From Cucumis sativus (taxonomy: Eukaryota; Streptophyta; Magnoliopsida; Cucurbitales; Cucurbitaceae), in contig NC_026658.2 in assembly GCF_000004075.3 (NCBI RefSeq), positions 26,152,075 to 26,216,074 of the forward strand: DNA of 64,000 nucleotides, read 5' to 3'. Position numbers and translations under genes: made by a program. Below the pieces are notes generated by a model. It worked only from the letters and a program-made list of their open reading frames with translations. It ran no database searches and was not told the DNA's origin. This document shows, in pieces, positions 13,666 through 27,189 of the stretch. How positions within the stretch are numbered: position 1 is the first letter of the stretch; each line of letters starts with the position of its first letter.

Positions 13666-16600
13666 TCTTATTGTGCTACCGAAGAAAACGAGGAATCAAG
13701 ATAATTGTTTTGATCTAATTAAATATTATTTATTTAGGCTAAGGTTCAATTGGGTCAAAAAAATAAGCTTAATTTAGTCCAAGTAATATAAAACACACTT
13801 AACATCGTTAGAATTGACCAATTTATATCTTTAATTTCAGTTTGAGACACAATTTGCATTTTTGGTCATTAATTTAATAAATGATGTGTCAGTTTGTGAT
13901 TTGTCTAAAATTAATCATTCAACAACTTATTATTTAAATAAACATAACTCAACTCATTGAAATCTATCTTAATGTATATATAATAAATGAATGATTTAAT
14001 TGTTGAAACTCCAAACCTAAAACATCTCCATCGTTAATAAATAATAATGAATTATGGAAACGATGTATTGTGATAGTTCACAACCATTGAAAAAGAAGCT
14101 GTGAAGATCAAGTTTTACGATATTTATTACAAGTGAAGTAATATAACGATAAGATTTTTTTTTCATAAATAAAAAAAATTGATAAACTATTTGCACTATA
14201 CCAAACAAAACAACTATTTACACTTGTAAAATATTATATTTTTGACCATTTCCCTATAAAACATTTAATTCATTCTGCTTTGTTTTGAAAATCAAGCATA
14301 TTTAAAATACCATGATTATAAAACTTAGTTCAAAGTGTTTAAACTTTGATTCTTATGTATATGGAATGTCAATGTTTAAAAATAAAAAAAACAATATTAA
14401 TTTATAGCTTTATCAATTAAAATATAAAAAAATACATCTGCAAATTTTTTTTGTTTTAGTTTCTATTTAGTTAAATAGATTTTATATTAAGAATATTTAA
14501 TTTAAATTGTGTTTGAATTTAGACTTCAAATTTTAATATTAACATTTTTAGCTTTAAATTTTTACTCAAATTATAATTAAAAAATTGTAAAAAATTACAA
14601 AAGCGAACAAAATATTTATATTTAACGAGGAGTGAGTTTTTACCTTAGTGAGTCTTTTTGTGATAAATGTTTAACAAAAACATTTTAAAATAATAATCTA
14701 TAACATCTATTTTTGCACATTGCGAATAGGACAAATAAGACAAGTAATAGTGATATCAAACTGATATCATAGAGTTATCGACTTATTAATTTTTTACTTT
14801 TGCAATTTAAAAAATGCAGTGACGTAGATATTATTATCATAATTTTCTTTTGCTAATTTTACGAGTCTCTTCTTATTATCGTTAAAAAAACCCTCATAAT
14901 GATAACAACGACAGAACCTCCCAAAAACTTACTCGCAATATTATATATAATTAATTCAGTTGGTGTGTTACACCAACCATATTAATTTGTAGTATTTCTA
15001 CCCAATTACTCTTCTATTTTATCACCATGGTTGTTTTCCTTTTTTTGGTTTTTTTAAATCAAAGTTGTTTATTTATTTATTTCTCTATATTTTTTAAGTT
15101 CACGTTGTAATTTATTTTCTAAGGACAAGAAATTTGCACGAATAATATTATAAAATAAAAATAAATTGTATTTAGATATAATTTTAATTTACAAATACAT
15201 AGAAGTTAGAATTCAAACTTTTATTTGTAAATATAAAACAAAATTGAATTTCCAATTTATAGTACAAGTGATTAATGGTTTTTTCACTTTGAATTATACT
15301 TTATTACTAATGATTTTTTTCAAAATTATATTTTAAAGTAAGAAGTTGTAAGAGAGTTCCTATAAAGTCTATAATCAAACTAATAATACTTTTGAGAACT
15401 TTTAAATGTCCTAATTTCTCGGCTAAATAAATGACAATTAATACAATCAATAAAATAAAGGAACACTTACAAAAATAGCAAAAACAAATTATGATAATAA
15501 GACTTAGGTCAATACATTTTATAAATTACAAAAGTAGCAAATTTAAAGTCAATAACCTTGTCGTATGATATCATTAATTACTTTTGATTTTTGTCGTATG
15601 ATGTAATTTTCTAAAACAAAATTGGTTTTTGGGAAGAAAAATAATGAAATTACAAATTGGATGTGTAGGTTTTGAGATTTAAAGTTTTAAAATTAGGAAG
15701 TAATTAGTGTTAAAAGTTTGTGTGGTTCTATTAAATAAATTAAAAAGATGTAAAAGCTTTCAAATGTAGGTAAGATGATATTGATGTTGAGGGGATTAAT
15801 GTGAAACGTAGTATAATTGTAGATATTGGCAAATTCCAAAAACCCAACCACCGCACTCATAAGCAAAGCCAAGCCAAGCCAAGCCTATACGCAATATAAA
15901 CTTCCACAAGTTCGATCTCATTTGGCTTTACTCAACCAAACAAAATCCACTAACCTAATTAGATTGTACACCATTCAAATTTGGCCTTTTTTGTTCTTTT
16001 CACACACATTGACTAATGAGCCATTCAGCTACACAAATATTGAGTAACAATCCTAGCAAACAAATGGGTTTTAATCTTCTATTCTATCTGCATCAAACAA
16101 TACTATCGTTTTCTTTATATACATAGCATTGCGTTTATTGCAATCTTTGTTTTTCTCATGCATTTTGGTGCTTTTGCTATGAATATTATGATGGAGTGGA
16201 GAGGAAAAATCATTGGACATGAAATGCAAAATTGTATAAAAACAAAAAGTGATGGCAAGTTTTAGCGTAAGTAAAAGGTTAGATTTTGTAAGTTTGTGAG
16301 GAACATGTCGTTAATCCAAAAAAATAAAAAAAAAATTCACTCACTAAAAGAATATTTGATAATACGAGGTTTCATCTCAAAACCAATTGACTAATGAAAA
16401 GAGTAGTTCATTTATCTTATAAGATATGTGAGTTTTATCAGTCTTTTTCAATGTGAGATTCTCAACATCTCAACAAATAATGATTTAAAATAATACCGAG
16501 AAAATAGAAAATTTGTTGATGATGAAACTATAATACTCGAGGAAATAAGAAAAGTCGGAAAAAATTTTCAGTATTACACCAAACTTACTTTCATAAATAT

Positions 16601-17186
16601 TTACAAACTACACATAATGTTAATGGATCCCATTTTGTTTTTAAAAGTGTGTTAGCTACGAGTGAGCATGATAGACCGAAAATCAGGCCGATCGACTAAA
16701 ATAGACTAAATAAAATGTGGTCGATCATAGATAAGAAAAGATTGGATCATGTCGGGTTGGAAAAAATCCAAACTGACAACATTTTTTAAAAGTTTTAAAA
16801 GCTTAAACTGACCTAAACTAATCGATCGATTATACCTCTTTGTGATTGAGATCTATTGAAACATTTACTAAACTGGTCATAGTCCATTTAGTGTAGGTTT
16901 GATTGGAAAACAGGCTCCAAGCAAGTGATGTTCATCCTAAAGTTAGTAGGTCAAACAATAAACAATAAATAAATGGATAGTAGGAAAATATTTGTAGATT
17001 AGCTAAGTATAAAATAATATATATTTAGGAAAAGTTGGTAGAAGGGAAAGGGGGAGTTGATTGGAGGGTAGGAAAAGAAAGTAATTGAGAAGTAGAGAAA
17101 TGGAGAAGGTGGGAGCAATGATGATAGTGGAAGGAATTAGAATTAAAGAAAGAAAAAAGTGGGTCCAAATGGAGATTGCGAGAAAG

Positions 17187-17218
17187 GGCATTGGCATTGG
17201 CATTGGCATTTGCATTTG
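17187..17218. repeat. GGCATT/TGCATT hexanucleotide array
   Basis: Four GGCATT units run into TGCATT units within a less AT-rich segment of about 450 bases. On the minus strand it reads as AAT-GCC type repeats; short open frames across it encode Met-Pro or Asn-Ala runs, which are products of the repeat and not evidence of a gene. Confidence 0.85.
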
Positions 17219-19334
17219 CGAAACACCACAGGACACACAACACGCAGCATTTTGGATGATGAGATGTGAATGGCGAAATTAACAAAAAAAAGCCTTTGAG
17301 TTCTTTGGGGCCTTTTGGGTGAGCCATTCATCTTCATCATTACTACTCATTTGACGCCATCATCGCCCTCGGCGCCACGCCTCGATCATGCACAATCCCA
17401 ATATTCCACTTTTTTCCCCCATTTTAAAATCAAATTCCATCTCACCCACATGCCCCCTCCCCCCCTATACCCTATTATATATGTGTGTGTACGGACGAAA
17501 TCACATTGGAATTATAAACATATGTTATTAGGATTAGGAATTGATTCCATTGAATTAAAATAATTTGGTTAAAAGAACAATTATAAGGAAGAAAGAGAGA
17601 AGAGTGAATCTCAATCCCACATGCCGATGCAAATGAGCGTCGTGGTCTTAACATTGGCAGTCGGAGTTATGTATTACACCTTTTCAGTTTATGTATAATT
17701 TAGTGATTTAATAATTGGATTAGGCCAACTTTATCAAAGGGGCAGAGGCAATTTTTTTGTTAGGAAAGGTCAATAGTTGAGTATTTGTGAGAAAGGGAGG
17801 AATAAAGTGGGGTTGTAGTTAGCACCTAGGGGGATTTGTCTTGGGATTGGTGCATTTATTTTATCCAAACCACCTTATTCCATCTTCGTGTTATAGTTAC
17901 TAATTGAATTATACGTTTTGATCATATTTACAACCCACGAACACTTTATTTTGTTTGGTTTTGAAAACTTAGTTTTGTTTTTAAAAAAAGTTAAATGAAA
18001 AATACAAATATTTGGTAAATAAGAATGAAAACCATATGTATAAACAAGTATATTAATTTAGAAAAACGTAACTTAAAATATAGTCTATAAACATTGAAAA
18101 AGTGATTGATAGTTTCTTAAATTTTAACTATATGGTGTTATATGCATGTTAGGTGTCCCTTGTCACAATTGCAATCTTTCAAACACGGGACGAGGGATTG
18201 TGCGACATTTGTTCTATTTAGTCAATAAGTACTCAATCGTGCAAAATCTGAAAATCGCGAACAGATTTATAGTACGATGTAGCTCTTCTTCACGTTCTTG
18301 AGATAGTTTTTTTTATAAAACGTGAGAAAGAAACAAAAGCATTGAAAACATTATTAAAAAAAAAACATTGAAGACTATCAATTGTAAAAAGTACGATAAA
18401 ACTTGGTCGGCTATTCAACTAACGAGTCTCCTCTATAGTACATTTTAAATTTTTTTAGCTTTGACATGGAAAGTGCAAAACGTCGTACTTAAAGTTGACA
18501 ATATAGAAAAAGAAAGCAATGAACTAAACTAAGTACAAAATACAACGTACGAGCATAGACAAACAACACAACTATACTCACTCATGACACATTACACCTC
18601 TAAAAATATATTTCAATTTTATAAATTCCAAATATATATATATAAAAAAAAAACACTTATTTCATTGTATTATTTTTCTTAAAATGAAAAGAAAAATATG
18701 AAGGGTTAGAAATTAGAATCCATTTTTGTAAAAATTTTAAAATATTTCTATTTATGACGATATTTATTAATAAATAAATAACGGAACCTTTGGTTCCGTG
18801 CGGAATCTGACGCAAAATTGCCTTTATGTTTCCGTGCCCTATTTTAAGGAAGTCTTTTGTTTTTTCCTTCCTTTTGTTTTTTTTTTAACCTTCTATTTTT
18901 AATGCCTAAACTTAAAGTAGCCCAAACAAAAAAGCCTATTCTTTTCTCCTTGCATGTGAGCAAATGAAATGACCAAAATGGCCAACCCTACATTTTCAAA
19001 TTAGAGTGTACATATAATAAATCAACATCAAGAATCTTGCTCACCCTTATATCATACCACTTATCACTACAAAATTGCACTCCATTTAGCTTTTATAAAT
19101 GGCAACAGTTTGAATTTTCACATAATTGCATGCCTTTTTCAATATATACATGTGAGAATTATCTGCTCTCTATGTGATGAAGAACTGAATATATATTCTT
19201 AAAAGTTGGGTTTAATTAGCTAGGGAGGTGGAATTTGGAAATGTGTAAGTGGAATTGATTTCAACAGAAACATTTATTACAAAATGAGAGACGACGAAGA
19301 GTTAAAAGGCAGAACAACCCACAAGAGAGAGGAT

Positions 19335-19354
19335 TATATATATATATATATATA
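19335..19354. repeat. (TA)n microsatellite
   Basis: Twenty bases of alternating TA within the gene-poor region. No adjoining gene was found. Confidence 0.85.
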
Positions 19355-22300
19355 GTTCCAAATAAACCCTCTTTCATTAAAAGTTAAACAGTCTGTCATT
19401 GCAATTGGTCACAGCTGAAACCATTAACAAAAGCATTGGATGTGATGAAGGTTGAGACAGTTTTGCATACCATGGCATGCCCTTGGAAACTACACACAAC
19501 CTCGTTTGTCCCCTCGCATCATTTGACAAGTGCTTTTTCATGCATTAATGGAAACAAACTCCTCTATCTTTATTCATTCATTCCTTATCAACTTAATTTT
19601 TCTACGGACTTAGTTTTATTGCTTTTCGAAAGTAAGACATGCCCATCATTCATCTCTACCTCATCCTTTTTTCCTTTTCTTCCTAAGTGATGATAGTTAT
19701 ACTGTTCTTGTCAAAAATAATAAATACCAAATTTCGTTTCTATATATTGGAATAGAGGTTAGAATTTAGTCTTTGGATCAAATCATAAAGGGGACTTGGA
19801 TCTAACTGATGTAAATGGGGTTTGGTCTTATCAAATCAGTGGAACTATATTTTATAAAGTTTTAATGGTAAGAATTAAATTGATCTAAACTTTAAGATAA
19901 AAGTATGATATTTTAAAATTAAACTTTATAGATAAAGAAAAAGGGATAGAATTTTCTCTTCTTTTTATTTATTTTTTCCTTTTTCTTCTTTGGTAGTTTG
20001 TTGAGAAGTAGTAATTATTGTCTATATTGCTCTTAATGTCAATAGGAATATATATGTGAAATATTGCTTTCCAATATAATTCTTTCTTTTTTCATTGACG
20101 AGACATCTACCAACCATTTTCTAGAAGTACATCGTTGGGTTGATGAAATTATTGAATACTTTTTAAAAAACTTATTTGTGTATAGTGGAGAGGTGGAAAG
20201 CATTTGAATAGGATGCACCTAGAAAAACTATTTCTATGTTTTCCATCCTATTTATCAGATAAAACTATGTTAGTGCACCAAAATTTATGTTTGAACAATT
20301 AGAAAACTACTGTTCTAATATGCTTTATGAAATGAAAATGGTATCTATTAGATACATTTTCAAATTATAATAAACTTTAATCTTGACAGTTAGAGCTTGT
20401 ATTTAATAGATTCGTAATAGGACACATGTTGGTACTGTTTCAATGATAATTTCGTGCATTAATGACTTGATTCATTTATTAGTTGATAATTAAACTAATT
20501 CGTTGGAAGCTTATACTCGTTGTTTATATTAATTATACTTTATACTTAGAAAAACATAGAGTTAAGTGCAAACAAAGTCTCGCATTTGTTGAAAATAAGT
20601 TATAGATTGGTGAAGTACATCAGAGAAAATAATTATCTCTATTGATATGACAACTTTTGAAGTAGCTCGCTCATGAGTATTTAGAGTAGATAGTATCGTA
20701 GTATTATGGAGATAGATGAAGGGTGACGTTGTTCTAACATAGTTAACGTTTTCAACCCATTTTTTAATGGAAGGTTTTTTTGGTTGACTAGGAAAATCTT
20801 AAATTATGTTAATCGACATAAGTAAAGAAAAAAAAGCAATAAATAGAAAAGTTGAATTAAAACACATTCTTCAAGTCATTTAGCCCATAGATAATAAACA
20901 TGCCTAAAAAGCTAGAATATAAGGTACTCCACCCATAATCCACAATCATATCACCATCATTATTAGCATTACTTATTAATATCTCTTGCAAACTTAATAT
21001 CTCTTAAATGGACTCGTAATATCTCTTGCAATTGAATGAACATTTTTGTTTTGACTTTCTAAATACGTAAAACTCCTATTATTTTTTAAGTACTAAAGAA
21101 AACAAACCTAAAATAAAAAACGCATTTATGAAACGAAACTAACTAACATGCAAAGAGCGAAAAAGTCAGAGGGGATTTTGGTTTAGAACCAAGTAAATGA
21201 AGTTTAGAAGTCAATAGTAGGGCACTTGAATAAATAAGAAGAAAAGAATATGGTAATTCATTTGGCTAAATAGTGAAAAAAGTAGGAAGGAAATGAAGAA
21301 GATGAAGAAAATGATTAAATTTGTACATGAAATAGGTAAGATCCATGAGAAAGGGAGTAGAGCATGCCCCACAAAATCAATCATACAATTAAAGGAAATT
21401 TAATTTACTCAATTGATAAATAAAAAGAGTAATAATAATGAAAAAGAGTTGTGTAAACTCAAGAAATTCAAACGACTGCTTTTTGTATGGAAAGTGTGGT
21501 GGCCAGAAATGGGCCTATTGGGGGCCCAATCCAATTATGTGTGGAGAGTGGCTTTTTTTTCTTTTTTTTGCAAAAGCTGATGCTGCTAAGTCTTTCTTTG
21601 CCAATTTGGTCAAAATCTTATTTCTTTTGGAAGGGACTAAAGAGCAAATCTTGGTTGCCTCTTGAGGATTTGCTCTTGAGTTGGCTTAGTCAAATGCCAA
21701 TCACTTCTTTTCACAACGCTTATCATTATAGGCTTCTTTTCCTTTCTAAACGATATTTACAAATATAGCAAACTATCACTTTCTTCAAACGAAACAACAC
21801 TAAAATTATACTTACCTAGCCTTTATTATTTTTTGCATTTAGTCATAGTTCATTCATGTATCCCTCTCGAGTATTTTACTTTTAAACTCTTACCGTGTTT
21901 TAATTTTTGAGTTCAAATGAATAAAACCCATTTTTTCTCTTTTTCTATAAGAAAATGAACAAGCTACTTTGATTTATTTTAACATCCCAAATGTCATACT
22001 TGGATTAATTTGTTAAATTTTGTATGGGATATATATGTTCCTTATCCTATAGAGATGGGGCTGGAGGTTCACTGCTCTTACTAAGCCCATTTGACCCATT
22101 TATTACAATCATGTTTGTTCACAATAGTCCAGGGAAGTTGTTCATTCATTGCTGCTTTCACAGCTATCCATAATTATTAACCCCAGAATCTAATCTGATT
22201 TGAATGATTTAATGACAATTTTGAATTATGCAAAAAGAAAAAGTGATAAGATGTGAAGTCATGTATGAAACTAAATCTATGTCTGTATTGAAGGCAAAAA

Positions 22301-22807
22301 AATCCATATTACCTGAAATATGTGCAACTACCACCAAAGGAGAGATATTGTCATTCAAGAATGCATGTGGATTACTTGCAAATTTAGATACTTATTCTAC
22401 AATATTAAACAGGAGATTGGAGTTGGTCGGGTTTCTCTATCGCCGGCAAATCCACCTGCAACCAAATACATGAAATGCAACTCGAATCATATTTAGATTC
22501 AATTAAAATATCGAGTCGAAAAGCAAAATCTGTATTGTTCTTGAATGGTTTGTCGTAAACTATATAAAAGAAGAATCAATGTTTGAGAACTTGGAATGGC
22601 CTTTTCCTTTTGCGTTAAATACTTAAACCGATGGAAGCAGTCAGGCCTTTTCTTTCGGCAAAGATTTCTTTCTACAATCTCCGCTCAAAGAAAAGCTGGC
22701 TATTTCTTGGTGTACAGTAAACAATATTCTGATCGAAGAAACAATAATTCGAGATTATTGATTTGATGCCTTACAGAGCTGTTCGAAGACTTCTATAGCA
22801 GCCACCC

Positions 22808-24856
22808 TTACTTGGATGTTGAACTCTTTCCGCATCTTGAATCTTGAACATGGGCACTCCTGTCCCCTTGAGGAGATAGTTTGGAGGGACTACCTACCCC
22901 TTCCCTCGGTTGTTCTGATGCGTGACTCTGAGAAGCTAAGTACTCAAGGGCTACAACAATATCACTGATAATTGGCCGGAACATTGGCTGCTCCTGGAGA
23001 CACATTGCAGCAATTGCGATTGCATGGTGTAGACAACGAAGTGGATAGCGCCCTTCCAGCAGTGGGTCTACTAATTGAACAAACTTCCTCCGGTCTTTTA
23101 AAAAAGGGCGAGACTGAAACGAGGCACAGGTGAAAAAAAGTAGTTGTTAGGGCCAGTTCATTTAATATGTCATCTTCTACAACAAGAAGCAGAGCCTAGC
23201 CATGGGAAATGGTAGTTGAAAATCAAAATAAAATAATTCTCTCAAACAGGAAAATCATGGAACAGTTTACATTTTCCGAAGATTGTGGAATAGCACCAAT
23301 AGTTTTGTTCCAAGGCAGCTACAGTAACTACAGAAATAGATTTTCCCAGGGCAATATGAGAATTGACAACTTACCCAAGCAACAAGATTTTGCTCTCCAG
23401 GTTTCTTGGTGGTGTCTATAGCTTTCCTGCCTGTAATTATCTCCAAGAGAACTACACCAAAGCAATAGATATCAGATTTAAGGGTCAGTTTCCCACTCAT
23501 GGCATACTCCGGAGCACAATAGCCATACGTTCCCATAACTCTGGTGGAAACATGAGTGTTGTCACCAACTGGACCTAACTTGGCCAGTCCAAAATCAGAG
23601 AGCTTTGGATTGAAGTCATCATCCAGTAAAATATTTGCAGATTTCAAGTCACGGTAAATGACTGGCGGATTGGCTGTGCAGTGAAGATACTCGAGGCCCT
23701 GTGCAGCACCAAGTGCAATCTTGATTCGAGTGTTCCAGCTCAATGGTGATCGTTTGGGGAACAAACCTGAAAACAAAATACAAAACCAAGAAGAAACCGA
23801 ACACAATTAGGAACTAAGTAGAGAGAGTCCCACATAAATATTTATATAACAAGTAAAACTAGTCAACCTTAAAATCTGTTAACCTCAAACAGCAATGCAA
23901 CAGAAAGATATTTTAAGAAAGCTATTTCTATGCTATTCTTTAGTTATCACTCTCTAATCCCTCAGGCTCAAGAACAGAACAAATATCAAAAGCACCTGAT
24001 TTCCTTTAGTTTGAGTAGAAACATAGGGTAAAGAAAGATAGACATTTACCAAAAAGATGATTTTCCAAGCTTCCCATCGACATGTACTCGTAGACCAACA
24101 GTCTTTGATCCCCATCAGTACAATAACCAATCAATGTGACAAGATTACTGTGATGCAATAAACTTAACATGAGAACTTCAACGATGAATTCCTGATATCC
24201 TTGAAGACCATCATGATTGAGTTGTTTAATTGCAACAATCTGTTCGACCAAGCAAACGACAGTTGCATAAACATCAAACTCAACTTTACAGAAAAACAAA
24301 ACCACATTGAGTTTTTCACCGATCTAGGTGGTTAAAAAAAAAAAAAAACCAGCAAGAACAACCTGGCCTGATTCTAGTCGGCCTTTGTAAACTCTTCCAA
24401 AACCGCCTTCACCAATCAAGTTCACTTCTTTGAAACCTCTTGTGGCAGTCGCCAATTCGCGAAACGGGAAGCTTCGCGCAGCTCCACATTTCCGGTTGTT
24501 TCCACCTCTGTTTTGTGATTCCTTCCCTTTTCCAGTTTCTGCACACAAATTCAACAACCATATGATGAAAATCAAAAGCTTATTTACTAATCCTTTTCAT
24601 TTAGCAACAAAAAGCACTAAGAATCTGGTAGTTGCAGTAGACATTTACCATTTGAATACGACTTCCCCCTCCCACTCCCTGCGCGAAAATTTTCAAGTGT
24701 ACAAATCCCAAAACATCGAAGACTTAGTGAAATCTGACCTCAAAAGAAAGAAAGAAAGAGAAAGAGAGCTTAAAATTCGAACGAGTACATACCGTTGTCA
24801 ATTTCGACCTTGCTGGCGTCTTTACAACGAGTACGAATGCAAGAAAAACAGCTCAT
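22808..24856 (-). CDS. PBL21: Receptor-like cytoplasmic kinase, RLCK-VII/PBL family (PBL21/ASG5-like)
   Basis: Serine/threonine kinase of the PBS1-like family, expected at the plasma membrane downstream of receptor kinases. Six exons join in phase into 385 codons: 24793-24856, 24649-24678, 24363-24538, 24050-24239, 23375-23766, 22808-23113. Visible kinase elements: Gly loop GEGGFG (about residues 74-79), the VAIK lysine (about 95), catalytic [12 protein letters not shown] (Asp about 193), SDFGLAK (Asp about 211), and activation segment [17 protein letters not shown] with the family's Thr/Ser sites. It is an RD kinase with all core residues. The N-terminus is MSCFSC: Ser at position 2 rules out classical myristoylation, but Cys3 and Cys6 could be palmitoylated. 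The C-terminal tail after ALEYLASQ is polar and low-complexity. The 30-base second exon is short but keeps phase. Assignment to PBL21 rests on remembered similarity and on the neighbouring gene order. Confidence 0.92.
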
Positions 24857-25357
24857 CTCCAAAAGCAGAGCAATTGAAATTATCACTCACAAAGAAAAAT
24901 CACTCAAACCAACGAAATCCGCAATTCCCAACTCGACCCATATACACATTTCAAATTAACTTCACTCTAGCCCTGACCAGAGGGAGAAAGCTTGGTCCCA
25001 TGAGCCCCCCCCTCCGAATCAGGAAGATTTGAAGACAAACCCTAGGGTTAAGCAGAGAAGAACCGTTAGAAAGAGAGGAAGAGAGAAAAAAATAATTTTA
25101 CAAAGAAAAAAACAAAATAAAGAGTGTAGGCTTACATACTCTAAGAACCCAACAAAAAAAAAAAAGTAAATAAATAGGGAAATTCGATCAGAAGTATCGC
25201 CACAGGCAAATATGATCTTTCAACCAGAGATAGATCTAAAGGGCAAAAATGAGAAAGCAAAGCTAAATATGAATGGGTTGGTCGGAGGAGGAAGTCCACC
25301 GGCAACGATCGGGTTCAGATTCCGGCGAAGTAAAAGAAGAAGGGTGATGACACAGAG
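24857..25357 (-). promoter_or_regulatory. 5' leader/promoter of the PBL21-like kinase
   Basis: Purine/pyrimidine-biased sequence upstream of the kinase ATG, with a palindromic 'aaccctagggtt' element near 25037 that resembles a telo-box in both orientations. A 200-codon open frame on the plus strand (24430-25032) overlaps kinase exons antisense and is a shadow. The region beyond 25358 is the first copy of the direct repeat. Confidence 0.45.
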
Positions 25358-26370
25358 ATTTAGCTTCAAATTATTTCCCTGTTTCTTCCTAGAAAAGGAA
25401 ACCCAAGTGAGCATTTTTGTTTAGGGTTTGAATCTGGGGAGATGGTGGGCCTCCATTTCTTTGCATTTATGTTTGTGGGTAATCGTCACAAGTCGCTCTC
25501 TTCCCTCTGAATTTCTTCTTTCCTTTTGCCCGCATTTAAACGTTCCGGTCGGCCGGTCCTCAAGTTTCCCTCACTGCCCTTCATCTTCACTGCTATTTAC
25601 GAAACCAACACTCTCCCATCGGTTCAAATCCGGTTGGAACTATGGGTTAGCGTGTTTGACTTTGTTTTTTTCTAAAGTCAACTCCTTTCCTCCATTGACG
25701 GACGTTAAACCTTACCTGACGGAGCACTGTACTAATTCGGTGCAACACTGCAAATCTCATCCACATCACATGCAATGTTGATTAGAAATTCAAAACTTAT
25801 CATTAATCTTGAAAAATGGGTCATAAAAAGCTCGATGAGCCAACTGGCTTGACATAGATCGAAGCAAAGTTGTCGTTGATGTGAACAGTGATATAAATCA
25901 TATGATTTTGTTTAATTAAAGAAAAAAGTTTTTGTTTTTTGTCCTGTAACTTGAAAGAATATGATATAAAACTAGACTGGGACCCATTAAAGTGAAAAAG
26001 AAAAAAGATAAGAAAGACACAAGTAGAAACAAAAGATGGCACATGATTGGATTGTTGTATAATGTGAAGAATGGTGGTTATAGATTTGGACCCAAATCTA
26101 GGATGCAAGTGTTGGGAAATAACAGCACAACCCCAATTCTTTTTCCAAAGTATTTAAATAGAAAAGCATGTCTGGTTCTATTTCTGTATTCAATGTGTTT
26201 GGCTGTCTGGGACCAGAATTACATATTGGGATCTCAACCCAGTTAACCACAGCACAAGAGAAAGATTATAAATTCTTCAACATGGTCATTGGAATCACTT
26301 TTTGGGTTACAATCAGAATTTTGATGGACAGTAGAATATAACTGACATCATTTACCAATGTCCTGGAAAG
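25358..26370. repeat. Diverged direct repeat, copy 1 (upstream of PBL21)
   Basis: Matches 29438-30310 in order and orientation with many substitutions and indels. Shared anchors include 'gtttcttcc(t/a)agaaaagg', 'tttctttgcatttatgtt', 'ctcatccacatcacatgcaatg', 'tgacatag(a)tcgaagcaaagttgt', and later 'ggcatcatttat'/'gacatcattta'. Starts are about 4.08 kb apart, so the intervening DNA plus one copy could be a single tandem-duplication unit. Confidence 0.8.
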
Positions 26371-27189
26371 GCAATAATGCACTTGCAGACATTCAAGCTG
26401 TTTGGAATCACTTTCTAACACGTTTGAAATGCTTTTAACGTTTTTAAGCACTTGGAAAATTATTCCAATAAGCTAAAAGTTGGTTGAAGTTGGGCAAGAA
26501 TCTGTATATAAGAAACGATGCCAAGATGCCAGATTCTGTCCTTGCTCGACTTTGCTTTGTACTCTTCTTAGTTCTTTCAATGCTCTCTCTTATGAAATCA
26601 ATCCCTCAAATGAATTTCCTTATGCTTTCAATTTCTCTTCATGAGGTTTTGATTGAAAGTTTCATCAAAAATTTGAACTTCATTGGTTGTTGGTGAAGAT
26701 CCGTACAGTTCGGTCAAAGAAGAAATCAAGGTCGTCAAACTCAATTTCTATGCGGTGTATGACAAATTGTAGCCATTTGAAAACAAACCTGTGAAGGGTG
26801 AAGTTGATCTGGAAGACCCAATAACTTTCTAAGCCCACTTCAAAACAAAAGCCCATGGTGAAAAACCCTTGATCTGACAAAATATCTACATCATTTCCTC
26901 CAAGAGTTAGGTGAGGGAAAGAAAAGTTAGCTGCCGTTTCTAGTTGTAGAGAGGAACCCAAGCCGCCGCGCCAATTTTTGATCAAGAACTGCATCCAACT
27001 TGTCTCCGGCGACGTTAAAATCAAGGTTTTGCCGTTTCTAAAAAATGAAACTTATTTGTTGAAGATCTATAGCTTTTTGACTATTTGAACTTTTGAGATA
27101 TTTATGGATTTTTATTTTCTTAAAACCATTGCAGATCTATCGAAGGAAGCTCCAAACGTGAGTGGATCTAATCGGATCTGAAATCCGAA
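26371..27189. other. Intergenic region with no recognised feature
   Basis: Between the first direct repeat and the gypsy remnant. A 114-codon minus-strand frame at 26680-27024 has no family motif that I recognise. It could belong to decayed retroelement sequence, because it lies immediately beyond integrase-like sequence on the same strand. Confidence 0.4.

Larger units (their letters stand above)
12831..22500. other. Gene-poor AT-rich intergenic region (about 9.7 kb)
   Basis: I find no supported protein or RNA gene here. Reading frames are short, lack recognisable motifs and show no splice-consistent extension. It contains homopolymer runs (13100-13120), AT-rich dispersed repeat sequence (about 13430-13665, possibly 15470-15620), a GGCATT array at 17187 and a TA run at 19335. 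Two segments are noticeably less AT-rich, 17030-17480 and 21480-21700; neither gives a convincing product. Confidence 0.6.

Noticed and set aside
17003-17340. Overlapping short frames with Met-Pro or Asn-Ala repeats
   Set aside because: They are translations of the GGCATT array in several frames, without any conserved pattern.
18781-18799. Perfect short hairpin acggaacc-ttt-ggttccgt
   Set aside because: An eight-base stem with no flanking pairing; too short for a microRNA precursor and no adjoining gene to regulate.
24430-25032. 200-codon plus-strand open frame
   Set aside because: Antisense to kinase exons and leader; composition mirrors the coding strand and no motif is present.
25615-25640. 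GGTTCAAATCC, like a tRNA T-loop
   Set aside because: No D-arm, anticodon arm or acceptor pairing upstream, and the sequence is part of the diverged direct repeat.
26680-27024. 114-codon minus-strand frame
   Set aside because: No recognisable domain or splice partner; left as unassigned sequence next to the gypsy remnant.
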